Below, piece after piece: positions 1 to 6,079 of a DNA stretch of 6,079 bases. The stretch comes from Flavobacteriaceae bacterium (GTDB lineage Bacteria > Bacteroidota > Bacteroidia > Flavobacteriales > Flavobacteriaceae): positions 1 through 6,079 of the forward strand of contig CANKLK010000124.1 of the NCBI GenBank assembly GCA_947482805.1, given 5' to 3'. The translations under genes and the position numbers were made by a program. Below the pieces are notes generated by a model. The model saw only the letters and a program-made list of their open reading frames with translations. It searched no databases and had not been told where the DNA came from. Numbering within the stretch: position 1 is the stretch's first letter; every line of letters begins with the position of its first letter.

Positions 1-1134
1 AAAACTACAAATGCGTTGGAGTTGGTTATCAAAAATTATTTTGAAAAATCAAACGAACTGCACTCGTCTTTGCAGGACGTTCGTAAATACCACAATCAGA
101 TTTTATTGGATTTATTTGATGATGAAAACCACGATGTATTTTATACAGTAAACAGTCATTTCGCCGATTTGGAATACTTTTTACGAAGTAATAAATCACC
201 AAATTATAACTTTGTTTACGATCAAATTGTAAGCTATGGAGAAATTGTTTCGACTACAATTGTAAGCCATTATTTTAATCATGCGGGATTAAAAAACAAT
301 TGGATTGATGTTAGAAGTTTTATCAAAACCGACAATAATTATAGAGATGCCGAAGTCGATTGGGAAAAAACACAACAATTAATTTCAAAAGGAATTAAAA
401 AGAAAGCACTCAACATTACTCAGGGATTTTTAGGATCTGATGAAAATAATTTCACCACTACGCTTGGTCGTGAAGGTTCCGATTATACCGCGGCCATTTT
501 TGCGTATTGCTTAAATACAGAAAGCGTAACCATATGGAAAGACGTTCCCGGAGTTTTGAATGCCGACCCGCGTTATTTCGAAAATGCTGTTTTATTAAAT
601 CAAATTTCCTATCGCGAAGCAATTGAGCTAGCATTTTACGGAGCTTCTGTAATTCACCCAAAAACATTGCAGCCACTGCAAAAAAAGGAAATCCCACTAT
701 TTGTAAAATCGTTTATTAATCCACTTTTGCCTGGAACAAGCGTTTCAAAAGGAGAAGATTTAGAACCAAAAACGCCTTGTTTTATTGTTAAAAAAGAGCA
801 ATTATTATTGTCACTTTCGTCTATTGATTTCTCTTTTATTATTGAGGAAAACATCAGCGAAATTTTTGCTTTGTTTCACCAATATAAAATTAAAGTGAGC
901 CTAATTCAGAATTCGGCGATTAGTTTTTCCGTTTGTATAGAAGACAAATTCGGTAATTTCAGAGAGCTCAAAAACATACTGTCAAAAAAATTCAAGGTTT
1001 CCTATAATGAAAAAGTGTCGCTTTATACCATTCGCCATTTTGATGAGAAAGCAGCCAAAATGGTTGAAAAAGATAAAACCGTTTTGCTAAAACAAATTTC
1101 AAGAGAAACGATGCAGATTGTGACGAAGGAGTAA
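1..1134 (+). CDS. lysC: Aspartate kinase (aspartokinase), 5'-truncated by window edge
   Basis: Aspartokinase phosphorylates L-aspartate with ATP in the cytoplasm, the first committed step toward lysine (via diaminopimelate), threonine and methionine. The frame is open from base 1, and the first visible residues (KTTNALE) match the aspartokinase G-K-T-T-N segment, so the true start lies about 40 codons upstream; TTG at 16 is an internal Leu, not a start. Visible hallmarks, numbered from the first complete codon, are GFLG (142-145), TTTLGREGSDYTAA (152-165, nucleotide and substrate binding), DVPGVLNADPR (181-191) and GASVIHPKTLQP (214-225). The last 120 or so residues are beta/alpha-rich and fit the C-terminal regulatory ACT domains. 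The 377 visible residues plus the missing end give a normal monofunctional length near 415-420; no homoserine dehydrogenase domain is fused, because the gene stops at TAA 1132-1134. The symbol lysC is by family; a paralogue naming cannot be excluded. Family assignment is secure. Confidence 0.95.
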   Translation, partial: KTTNALELVIKNYFEKSNELHSSLQDVRKYHNQILLDLFDDENHDVFYTVNSHFADLEYFLRSNKSPNYNFVYDQIVSYGEIVSTTIVSHYFNHAGLKNNWIDVRSFIKTDNNYRDAEVDWEKTQQLISKGIKKKALNITQGFLGSDENNFTTTLGREGSDYTAAIFAYCLNTESVTIWKDVPGVLNADPRYFENAVLLNQISYREAIELAFYGASVIHPKTLQPLQKKEIPLFVKSFINPLLPGTSVSKGEDLEPKTPCFIVKKEQLLLSLSSIDFSFIIEENISEIFALFHQYKIKVSLIQNSAISFSVCIEDKFGNFRELKNILSKKFKVSYNEKVSLYTIRHFDEKAAKMVEKDKTVLLKQISRETMQIVTKE

Positions 1135-1152
1135 TTCGATTTTATTTTATAC

Positions 1153-1164
1153 TTTTATATAAAA
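1153..1164. promoter_or_regulatory. Perfect palindrome TTTTATATAAAA upstream of the antitoxin gene (possible operator)
   Basis: A 12-bp perfect palindrome ends 7 bp before the antitoxin ATG, and its left half TTTTATA is repeated directly at 1145-1151. Type II toxin-antitoxin operons are commonly autorepressed at palindromes close to the first start codon, so this is a reasonable operator candidate. The palindrome contains only A and T in an AT-rich gap, so chance occurrence is a real alternative. A good Bacteroidota promoter (TTG, then TAnnTTTG) was not found in the 37-bp gap. The short purine run AGAAG at 1165-1169 may serve as a weak ribosome site. Confidence 0.3.
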
Positions 1165-1171
1165 AGAAGTT

Positions 1172-1384
1172 ATGGAAATCAAAGATTTATCAAAATATTC
1201 AACTGCTGAAAAAATTATTTTAGCAGAACAACTTTGGGATAGTATTTCCAAAAAAGACATTGAATTGTCACATGAAATTCAGCAAGAATTAGATGTTAGA
1301 CTTCAGCTTTTAGAGGAAGGTAAAACAGAGCTTTATTCTATGGAAGAAGTTAAAAAGCATATAAATAAAATTAGAAATAAATAA
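1172..1384 (+). CDS. Addiction module antitoxin (putative Unstab_antitox / TIGR02574 family)
   Basis: This 70-residue protein resembles the small 'putative addiction module component' antitoxins that pair with RelE/ParE-type toxins. The visible pattern is an N-terminal helix with the family-like segments STAEKIILAEQLWDSI (10-25), a middle helix with E-x-x-x-x-L-D-x-R (37-44), and a charged C-terminal part with YSMEEVKKHINKIR (55-68), which in the family wraps the toxin. By family knowledge it would bind and neutralise the downstream toxin and probably take part in autorepression. The ATG is preceded by AGAAG a few bases upstream. The stop TAA (1382-1384) shares its last A with the toxin ATG, the usual translational coupling of such pairs. 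Counted GC over 1201-1380 is 50 of 180 (28%), lower than in sampled stretches of the flanking genes, which fits a mobile module. Confidence 0.85.
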   Translation: MEIKDLSKYSTAEKIILAEQLWDSISKKDIELSHEIQQELDVRLQLLEEGKTELYSMEEVKKHINKIRNK

Positions 1385-1677
1385 TGCATAAAATTAGTTT
1401 TACTAAGGAAGCATTATTTGATATTGAGCTTGTAGTTCTTTGGTATGAAGAACAGAGAATAGGGCTTTCATATGATTTTGAATTGTGCCTGGAAGCAGGC
1501 TTAGCAGAAATTTCTAGAAATCCAGAAAATTTTCAAAAACGTTATAAAAGCATACATGTTCGATTTATTCCCCGTTTTCCTTATGGAATTCATTATGTTG
1601 TGAAAGAAAACACGATAGTTGTAATTGCTGTTTTTCACACTTCACTTTCTCCAAAAAATTGGACTAAAAGAATATAA
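1384..1677 (+). CDS. RelE/ParE-family toxin of a type II toxin-antitoxin system
   Basis: This 97-residue protein has the layout of the ParE/RelE superfamily: an initial strand (KISFTKEA), two helices containing WYEEQ-x-x-G-L (20-28) and F-x-x-x-L-x-x-x-L-x-x-I (32-43), then RNPENF (45-50), the strand pair around R60 and FPYGIHYVV (65-73), and a last strand IVVIAVFHTS (78-87). Such toxins are either mRNA interferases (RelE) or gyrase poisons (ParE); sequence alone does not decide which. In many relatives the end reads H-x-S-R-x-P-x-x-W; here it reads HTSLSPKNW (85-93), so the usual Arg is Leu88, which could change or weaken activity. The gene overlaps the antitoxin by one base (TAATG) and therefore belongs to the same operon. 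It is full length, with no sign of frameshift. Confidence 0.88.
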   Translation: MHKISFTKEALFDIELVVLWYEEQRIGLSYDFELCLEAGLAEISRNPENFQKRYKSIHVRFIPRFPYGIHYVVKENTIVVIAVFHTSLSPKNWTKRI

Positions 1678-1689
1678 ATCGCTTTAAAA

Positions 1690-1727
1690 CATACATTTTC
1701 AATGGTTTTTACGTTATTATATGTATG
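1690..1727 (+). promoter_or_regulatory. Inverted repeat overlapping the start codon of the outer-membrane gene
   Basis: CATACAT at 1690-1696 is the exact reverse complement of ATGTATG at 1721-1727, and the right arm contains the ATG start (1725-1727) of the large outer-membrane gene. In RNA the arms could form a 7-bp stem around a 24-base loop and partly hide the start codon, or in DNA they could be a protein site. There is no recognisable Shine-Dalgarno sequence in this 47-bp gap and no terminator after the toxin gene. The stem is short and AU-rich, so a functional role is only a suggestion. Confidence 0.25.
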
Positions 1728-4700
1728 CTGAAAAAACTCTTTTTATTGTTGGTCATCATTGGCTTTTCCAGGCTTTCGGCTCAGGAAATCAAGACCTTAT
1801 ACAACAGTAAAAAAGTTGCGGTTTCAAAAGATACTATCGAAATTGAAAAAGTAAGTATCAGCCCGAGTTTCTTCAAACTACAAACTTCAGAAGGGAAAGA
1901 AATTGATACCAGTTATTATAAAATTGATTTCAAAAAAGGGAAACTGATTTTTAAAAATAACTTTACTTCACAAGACAGTTTGACCGTTCGCTACTTCAAA
2001 TACCCTGAACAACTAACCAAAACATACAGCATATACGACCAAGACAGAGTCGTTGCTAATGACGGAGGTTTGTACAAAGTTAATCGTTCCATAAAAAAGT
2101 TTGTGCCGTTTGACGGTTTGAACACTTCAGGAAGCATCACACGAGGTGTTACAATTGGCAATAATCAAAATGCTTCGGTAAGTTCCAATCTCGATTTGCA
2201 GATTACCGGAAAAATATCCGATAAGGTTTCATTACGGGCTTCAATTCAGGATTCCAATATTCCCCTACAAGACAATGGTTATTCCCAAAAACTCGATGAA
2301 TTTGATCAGATTTTCATCGAATTATTTACCGATAAATGGAACATTCGGGCCGGCGATTTATTCCTCGAAAACCGACAATCGCGATTTCTGAATTTCAACA
2401 AAAAGGTACAAGGACTTTCTACGCATTTCACTTTTGGAGGAGAAGAAAATCAGACCGATATTTTTGCTTCGGCGGCTTTGGTCCGCGGGCAATATGCCAA
2501 AAGTTCGTTCACCGGGCAGGAAGGAAATCAAGGGCCCTATAAATTGCGTGGCAATAATAGCGAATTATTTGTCTTAGTAATTTCGGGTTCGGAACGTGTT
2601 TATGTTAATGGTATTCTTCGTAAACGTGGCGAAAACAATGACTATATTATCGACTATAATGCCGGTGAAATTACCTTTACGTCGCTTTTTCCAATAAATT
2701 CCGAAATGAGAATTGTTATAGAATATCAATATTCTGACAGGAATTACACCCGTTTTGTAACTTATGGAGGCGTGAATCATGAAGCAAAAACCTGGAGTCT
2801 GGGCGGTTATTTGTATTCTGAAAGCGATGTAAAAAACCAACCGTTGCAACAAAATTTAACTTCAGAACAAGTAGCGATTTTGAGTAATGCAGGAGACAAT
2901 ATTAATTTGATGAATGCGCCGTCAGCTTTTCTGGATTCGTTTTCAGAAAATAAAATTTTATACAAAAAAATAGTGGTTAATGGAATTGACGCTTTCGAAT
3001 ATTCAAACAATTCAACAGATGAATTATACAACGTAAGGTTTACTTTGGTTGGTACTAATCTTGGGGATTATATTTTAATTAATTCATCAGCCATTGGAAA
3101 AATTTACCAATATGTTCAACCCATTGCAGGCATTTCGCAAGGAAATTATGAACCAATAACGCGATTGGTGGCACCAACAAAAATTCAGATTGCAACCGTT
3201 TTAGGAAAGTACAATCCGAGCGAAAAAACGGCTATTGATTTTGAAGTCGGTTTGAGCAATAACGATTTAAATTTATATTCTGCAATTAACGACAATAACA
3301 ATAAAGGCGTTGCTGGGAAACTAAATTTTAAGCAGCGTTTGTTTACCAAAAAATGGCAAATTGATGCTTTTGGAAATTACCAATTTGTGCAGGAAAATTT
3401 CAAAACTATAGAGCGATTGTTTAATATTGAGTTCAATCGCGATTGGAATTTGACCACGTTTGCAGGCAATCAGAGTTTGTTGATTAACGGTTTGGATTTC
3501 ATTCTGCCCGAAAAAGGAAAGCTAACCTATCAGTTTGAAAAGTTGGATTTTTCCAAAAGTTTTTCAGGAAGCCGTCATATTGTAAATGGCTTGTTCAAAC
3601 TCAAAAATTGGAATATTCTACAAAACAGCAGTTACCTGAAAAGTAACGGAACCTATTCCAATTCAACCTTTATCCGAAACCAATCACAGGTTCGCTATAA
3701 CTTTAAAAAGAATTGGATTGGAAGCAGTTTGCGATTGGAAAACAACAAAGAAAAAATTGTGGCAACCCAACAATTATCAGTTTTGAGTCAGCGTTTTACT
3801 GAATATGGCGCTTTTGTTGGACGAGGAGACAGTACTAAAGTTTTTGTAGAATTAGGTTATTTACAACGCGTGAATGACAGTTTGCAAAACGGATTACTAC
3901 AAAAAGTAAATACCTCTCAATCTTATTATTTAAAATCGAAATTATTGCAAACTAATAAAAGCGATTTGTCTTTATTTGTCAATTACAGAAATCTAAAATA
4001 TGTTGATGCTACAAGAAATAACGAACCTTCATTAAATTCAAGATTGCTCTATAACGACAAGTATTTCAATCAATTGATGCTGGTCACTTCGGCTTATGAA
4101 ACTACTTCGGGAACTATTGCCCAACAGGAATTCACTTATTTAGAAGTTGAACCGGGACAAGGAGTATATACCTGGATTGACTACAATAGTAATGGAATAC
4201 AAGAATTAGAAGAGTTTGAAGTGGCAGCTTTTCCGGATCAGGCAAAATATGTCCGCGTGTTTTTACCGAACCAGATTTTTGTCAAAACACATCAAAATAA
4301 ATTTTCGCAAGCATTGACTTTAAACATGAGTAAATGGCAAAATGCAGTAGGATTCAAAAAGGTTTTGTCTCACTTTTATAACCAAACTTCTTTTTTAATA
4401 GAGCGAAAAATAAAACGCAACGGAGACAATTTTGATTTAAATCCGTTTTCAACATCAGACGAGAATTTATTGGGACTGAACACTAGTTTTAGAAATAGCC
4501 TATTTTACAATCGAGGCAAACAGAAACATTCTGTGACCTACACCTTTATTACAAACCGGATAAAAAATTTACTTTCGGTTGGTTCACAAGAAAATAAAAA
4601 CAGCACACACCAATTGCAATATGCCCATTTGGTTCAAAAGATTTGGTTGCTTACTTTGGGAACCGAGACTTCAAAAACTGATTTAGCATCAGAGAATTAT

Positions 4701-5120
4701 AGCAGCAAAAATTATAAAGTCGAAGGGTATCAGATTAATCCAAAAATTTCCTATCTCTTTAACAAAAATGCTAGTTGGGATATTTTTTATGAATACCAAA
4801 ACAGAGAAAATCAAATAGGCAACTCCGAAAAACTACTGCAAAACCGATTTGGAACTTCGTTTTCCTATGCCAGTGAAAAGAAGGTTACTATGAATGGAGA
4901 ATTTTCTTTGTATCAAAACAAGTTTGAAGGCGATTCACAATCGGCTGTGGCATTTCAAATGTTGGAAGGATTACAACCCGGAAAAAATATGACGTGGCGA
5001 TTTTTATTGCAAAAAAACCTCACGCAGTTTTTAGACATCAATATTAACTATCAAGGCAGAAAAACAGAAACCAGTCAAACTATCCACACTGGAAATATAC
5101 AATTGAGAGCGTATTTTTGA
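1725..5120 (+). CDS. Large outer-membrane beta-barrel protein of unknown function (1131 aa)
   Basis: The product starts with a clear Sec signal peptide: MLKK, a hydrophobic run LFLLLVIIGF (5-14), and a likely signal peptidase I site LSA|QE (19/20), so it is exported. Residues about 41-345 are beta-rich and carry motifs of a kind I associate with large Bacteroidota surface proteins: GSITRGVTIGNNQ (136-148), LRASIQDSNIPLQ (170-182), DEFDQIFIEL (191-200), and VISGSERVYVNG (285-296) followed by DYIIDYNAGEITFT (306-319). The remaining 780 or so residues alternate polar and aromatic residues as in transmembrane barrel strands, and the chain ends in Phe (LRAYF), the classic Bam-recognised end of outer-membrane barrels. 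An acidic loop DYNSNGIQELEE (819-830) resembles a calcium-binding EF-hand-type loop. I see no TonB box or plug domain, so it is not an ordinary TonB-dependent receptor, and no lipobox Cys. No other in-frame ATG lies between the toxin stop and 1725. Function is unrecognised; surface assembly or transport roles are only guesses. Confidence 0.85.
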   Translation: MLKKLFLLLVIIGFSRLSAQEIKTLYNSKKVAVSKDTIEIEKVSISPSFFKLQTSEGKEIDTSYYKIDFKKGKLIFKNNFTSQDSLTVRYFKYPEQLTKTYSIYDQDRVVANDGGLYKVNRSIKKFVPFDGLNTSGSITRGVTIGNNQNASVSSNLDLQITGKISDKVSLRASIQDSNIPLQDNGYSQKLDEFDQIFIELFTDKWNIRAGDLFLENRQSRFLNFNKKVQGLSTHFTFGGEENQTDIFASAALVRGQYAKSSFTGQEGNQGPYKLRGNNSELFVLVISGSERVYVNGILRKRGENNDYIIDYNAGEITFTSLFPINSEMRIVIEYQYSDRNYTRFVTYGGVNHEAKTWSLGGYLYSESDVKNQPLQQNLTSEQVAILSNAGDNINLMNAPSAFLDSFSENKILYKKIVVNGIDAFEYSNNSTDELYNVRFTLVGTNLGDYILINSSAIGKIYQYVQPIAGISQGNYEPITRLVAPTKIQIATVLGKYNPSEKTAIDFEVGLSNNDLNLYSAINDNNNKGVAGKLNFKQRLFTKKWQIDAFGNYQFVQENFKTIERLFNIEFNRDWNLTTFAGNQSLLINGLDFILPEKGKLTYQFEKLDFSKSFSGSRHIVNGLFKLKNWNILQNSSYLKSNGTYSNSTFIRNQSQVRYNFKKNWIGSSLRLENNKEKIVATQQLSVLSQRFTEYGAFVGRGDSTKVFVELGYLQRVNDSLQNGLLQKVNTSQSYYLKSKLLQTNKSDLSLFVNYRNLKYVDATRNNEPSLNSRLLYNDKYFNQLMLVTSAYETTSGTIAQQEFTYLEVEPGQGVYTWIDYNSNGIQELEEFEVAAFPDQAKYVRVFLPNQIFVKTHQNKFSQALTLNMSKWQNAVGFKKVLSHFYNQTSFLIERKIKRNGDNFDLNPFSTSDENLLGLNTSFRNSLFYNRGKQKHSVTYTFITNRIKNLLSVGSQENKNSTHQLQYAHLVQKIWLLTLGTETSKTDLASENYSSKNYKVEGYQINPKISYLFNKNASWDIFYEYQNRENQIGNSEKLLQNRFGTSFSYASEKKVTMNGEFSLYQNKFEGDSQSAVAFQMLEGLQPGKNMTWRFLLQKNLTQFLDININYQGRKTETSQTIHTGNIQLRAYF

Positions 5121-5130
5121 CACTTTTCCA

Positions 5131-5166
5131 AGAGCGGTTTTACTACGGGAAAACCGTTCTCTTTTT
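5131..5166 (+). terminator. Rho-independent terminator after the outer-membrane gene
   Basis: The arms AGAGCGGTTTT (5131-5141) and AAAACCGTTCT (5150-5160) pair over 11 bp with one G-U wobble, closing an 8-base loop, and are followed directly by CTTTTT (5161-5166). The stem begins 10 bases after the TGA stop. This is a textbook intrinsic terminator. It ends the upstream transcription unit and separates it from nrdB. Confidence 0.9.
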
Positions 5167-5275
5167 GACCAAAAAAATTGTGTTTTCAGAAGACGCAAAG
5201 TGTTAAAAATTAACTGTCAGAAAATTCGTAATTGTCTTTGTTTTAGGGCTTTTTGAGTTTTTCATATTTTTTAAA

Positions 5276-5292
5276 TAATTGAAAATCAATTA
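5276..5292. repeat. Perfect 17-bp inverted repeat (7-bp arms) in the nrdB upstream region
   Basis: TAATTGA (5276-5282) and TCAATTA (5286-5292) are exact reverse complements around an AAA centre. The symmetry is what a dimeric repressor or activator would recognise, and the site lies about 160 bp before the nrdB start codon. No run of T follows, so it is not a terminator. Its all-but-two A/T composition means chance is possible. Confidence 0.4.
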
Positions 5293-5350
5293 AATAAAAA
5301 AATCACATTGCTAACAGTTATTTGTTGAAAATGTTAAAAAGTAGAGCGTA

Positions 5351-5398
5351 TTGTGAATAAGTTTGACTTTCTTTTTACATTTCATTTGATAATCTTTG
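5351..5398 (+). promoter_or_regulatory. Candidate promoter region of nrdB
   Basis: Bacteroidota vegetative promoters use TTG near -33 and TAnnTTTG near -7. Several one-mismatch versions of the -7 box overlap here: TACATTTC (5376-5383), TTCATTTG (5381-5388) and AATCTTTG (5391-5398). TTG occurs at 5351-5353 and 5363-5365. The most plausible pairing is TTG 5351-5353 with TACATTTC, a 22-base spacer; TTG 5363-5365 with AATCTTTG gives 25 bases, which is long. No combination is perfect, so the region is proposed rather than an exact start site. Transcripts from here would carry a 5' leader of roughly 50-70 bases. Confidence 0.35.
5352..5360 (-). promoter_or_regulatory. Perfect DnaA-box consensus (TTATTCACA on the minus strand)
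   Basis: TGTGAATAA on the + strand is the reverse complement of TTATTCACA, an exact match to the DnaA-box consensus TTATnCACA. It lies about 93 bp upstream of the nrdB ATG, within the proposed promoter region. A second, one-mismatch box TTATCCAAA lies at 5423-5431 on the + strand. In Escherichia coli the nrdAB promoter is known to be controlled by DnaA through such boxes, so the position is suggestive. A single perfect nine-base match in AT-rich DNA may still be accidental. Confidence 0.4.
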
Positions 5399-5452
5399 TA
5401 ACATACAGATTTCAATAAAAAATTATCCAAATACTAAAAAGACAAACACAAA

Positions 5453-6079
5453 ATGGCCAACATCGAACCAATTTTACAAGAAAACAAAAACCGATTCGTG
5501 ATTTTTCCAATAAAACATCATGATATATGGGATTGGTATAAAAAAATGGAAGCTAGTTTTTGGACAGCAGAGGAAATCGATTTGCACCAAGATTTATCAG
5601 ATTGGAATAACAAATTAAACAGCGATGAGAAATACTTCGTTAAACATATTTTAGCATTTTTCGCAGCTTCTGACGGAATTGTAAATGAAAATTTAGCCGA
5701 GAATTTTGTAAATGAAGTACAATATCCTGAAGCCAAGTTTTTCTACGGTTTCCAAATCATGATGGAAAATATTCACAGTGAGACCTATTCGCTTTTAATT
5801 GATACTTATGTAAAAGATGAAGCCGAAAAAACGCAGCTTTTCAATGCTTTGGAGGTGTTTCCGGCCATTAGAAAGAAAGCCGACTGGGCTTTAAAATGGA
5901 TTGGATCTGATTCGTTTGCTGAAAGATTAATCGCTTTTGCAGCTGTAGAAGGTATCTTTTTCTCTGGCGCATTTTGCTCCATTTTCTGGTTGAAAAAACG
6001 TGGTTTAATGCCAGGTTTGACATTTTCAAACGAATTAATTTCCCGTGACGAAGGCGTTCACTGCGATTTTGCGGTGCAT
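5453..6079 (+). CDS. nrdB: Class I ribonucleotide reductase beta (small) subunit, 3'-truncated by window edge
   Basis: NrdB holds the metal/tyrosyl-radical cofactor that starts reduction of ribonucleotides to deoxyribonucleotides by the alpha subunit NrdA in the cytoplasm. The 209 visible residues contain the full metal-site set with the spacing of eukaryotic R2 proteins: D74 ([13 protein letters not shown]), E105 and H108 (MENIHSE), E166 ([10 protein letters not shown]), E200 and H203 (RDEGVH). The radical Tyr is Y112 (H108-SETY), and W37 (ASFWTAEE) and D199 fit the electron-transfer path. The Tyr and carboxylates point to a canonical class Ia-like, Tyr-radical enzyme. The start ATG is preceded by A-rich sequence without a Shine-Dalgarno site, as is usual in this phylum, and the protein begins MANIEPIL, close to relatives. 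Residues up to the C-terminal NrdA-docking tail (probably another 100 or more) lie beyond the window. The partner nrdA is expected nearby but not visible. Confidence 0.97.
   Translation, partial: MANIEPILQENKNRFVIFPIKHHDIWDWYKKMEASFWTAEEIDLHQDLSDWNNKLNSDEKYFVKHILAFFAASDGIVNENLAENFVNEVQYPEAKFFYGFQIMMENIHSETYSLLIDTYVKDEAEKTQLFNALEVFPAIRKKADWALKWIGSDSFAERLIAFAAVEGIFFSGAFCSIFWLKKRGLMPGLTFSNELISRDEGVHCDFAVH

Larger units (their letters stand above)
5167..5452 (+). promoter_or_regulatory. AT-rich regulatory gap upstream of nrdB
   Basis: No gene, tRNA or convincing small ORF is visible in this 286-bp stretch between the terminator and nrdB. It contains two perfect inverted repeats with 3-base centres: GTTAA-AAA-TTAAC (5202-5214) and TAATTGA-AAA-TCAATTA (5276-5292). 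Further on, TAACA (5312-5316) and TGTTA (5332-5336) form a wider pair. A DnaA-type box and promoter-like elements, listed separately, lie nearer the gene. I looked for the paired 16-bp NrdR boxes known upstream of many bacterial ribonucleotide reductase genes and did not see them. The length and composition suit a promoter with a leader of several tens of bases. Confidence 0.55.

Noticed and set aside
458..854. Minus-strand open frames inside the aspartate kinase (458-697 and 654-854)
   Set aside because: They lie wholly opposite a clearly conserved enzyme, have no recognisable domains and look like codon-bias shadows.
16..1134. TTG at 16 as the start of the aspartate kinase, or ATG at 11
   Set aside because: The frame is open from base 1 and encodes the conserved KTTNALE segment, so TTG is an internal Leu codon; the ATG at 11 is out of frame.
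1135..1171. Terminator or lysine riboswitch after the aspartate kinase
   Set aside because: The 37-bp gap is all but A/T and has no GC-containing hairpin or structured element; a riboswitch would be expected upstream of the gene, outside the window.
1678..1724. Promoter for the outer-membrane gene (TACATTTT 1692-1699 as a -7 box)
   Set aside because: The nearest upstream TTG is 30 bases away, far from the normal spacing, so no promoter could be supported.
2336..3031. Open frames 2336-2542 (+), 2574-2852 (-) and 2807-3031 (-) within the outer-membrane gene
   Set aside because: They are short, have no family resemblance, and overlap a continuous 1131-codon gene with signal peptide and proper end.
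5518..5736. Minus-strand open frame opposite nrdB
   Set aside because: It is the antisense of the strongly conserved NrdB metal-site region and has no independent support.
1..6079. CRISPR array, tRNA or rRNA genes, insertion-sequence ends
   Set aside because: No spaced direct repeats, cloverleaf-like segments, ribosomal signatures or transposase-like genes were seen.

Overview
The window looks like chromosomal DNA of a Flavobacterium-type member of the Bacteroidota. It is AT-rich, and start codons are preceded by A-rich stretches rather than strong Shine-Dalgarno sites. The proteins have the typical style of that group: a flavobacterial aspartokinase with a GREGSDYTAA core, a large outer-membrane protein whose signal peptide ends in LSAQ, and a eukaryote-like class I ribonucleotide reductase small subunit. 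The species cannot be fixed from the sequence alone.

All five recognisable genes lie on the + strand. From left to right they are: (1) the 3' nine-tenths or so of a monofunctional aspartate kinase, cut by the left edge (1-1134); (2) a compact type II toxin-antitoxin pair, an 'addiction module' antitoxin (1172-1384) overlapping by one base a RelE/ParE-family toxin (1384-1677); (3) a 1131-residue secreted outer-membrane beta-barrel protein of unknown function (1725-5120), closed by a strong intrinsic terminator (5131-5166); (4) a roughly 290-bp AT-rich regulatory gap; (5) the first 209 codons of nrdB, ribonucleotide reductase beta subunit, cut by the right edge (5453-6079).

The first four genes are separated by only -1 to 47 bases and I see no terminator between them, so readthrough from the aspartate kinase into the toxin-antitoxin pair and the outer-membrane gene is possible, although their functions are unrelated. 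The nrdB gene is a separate transcription unit. Its upstream region holds a perfect DnaA-box consensus, a one-mismatch second box and two small perfect inverted repeats, which suggests replication-linked control.

The least understood item is the 1131-aa protein. Its N-terminal third carries conserved-looking motifs, including two copies of a beta-rich module about 242 residues apart, followed by a very long predicted barrel with an EF-hand-like acidic loop and a terminal phenylalanine. No wholly new multi-gene system is evident.
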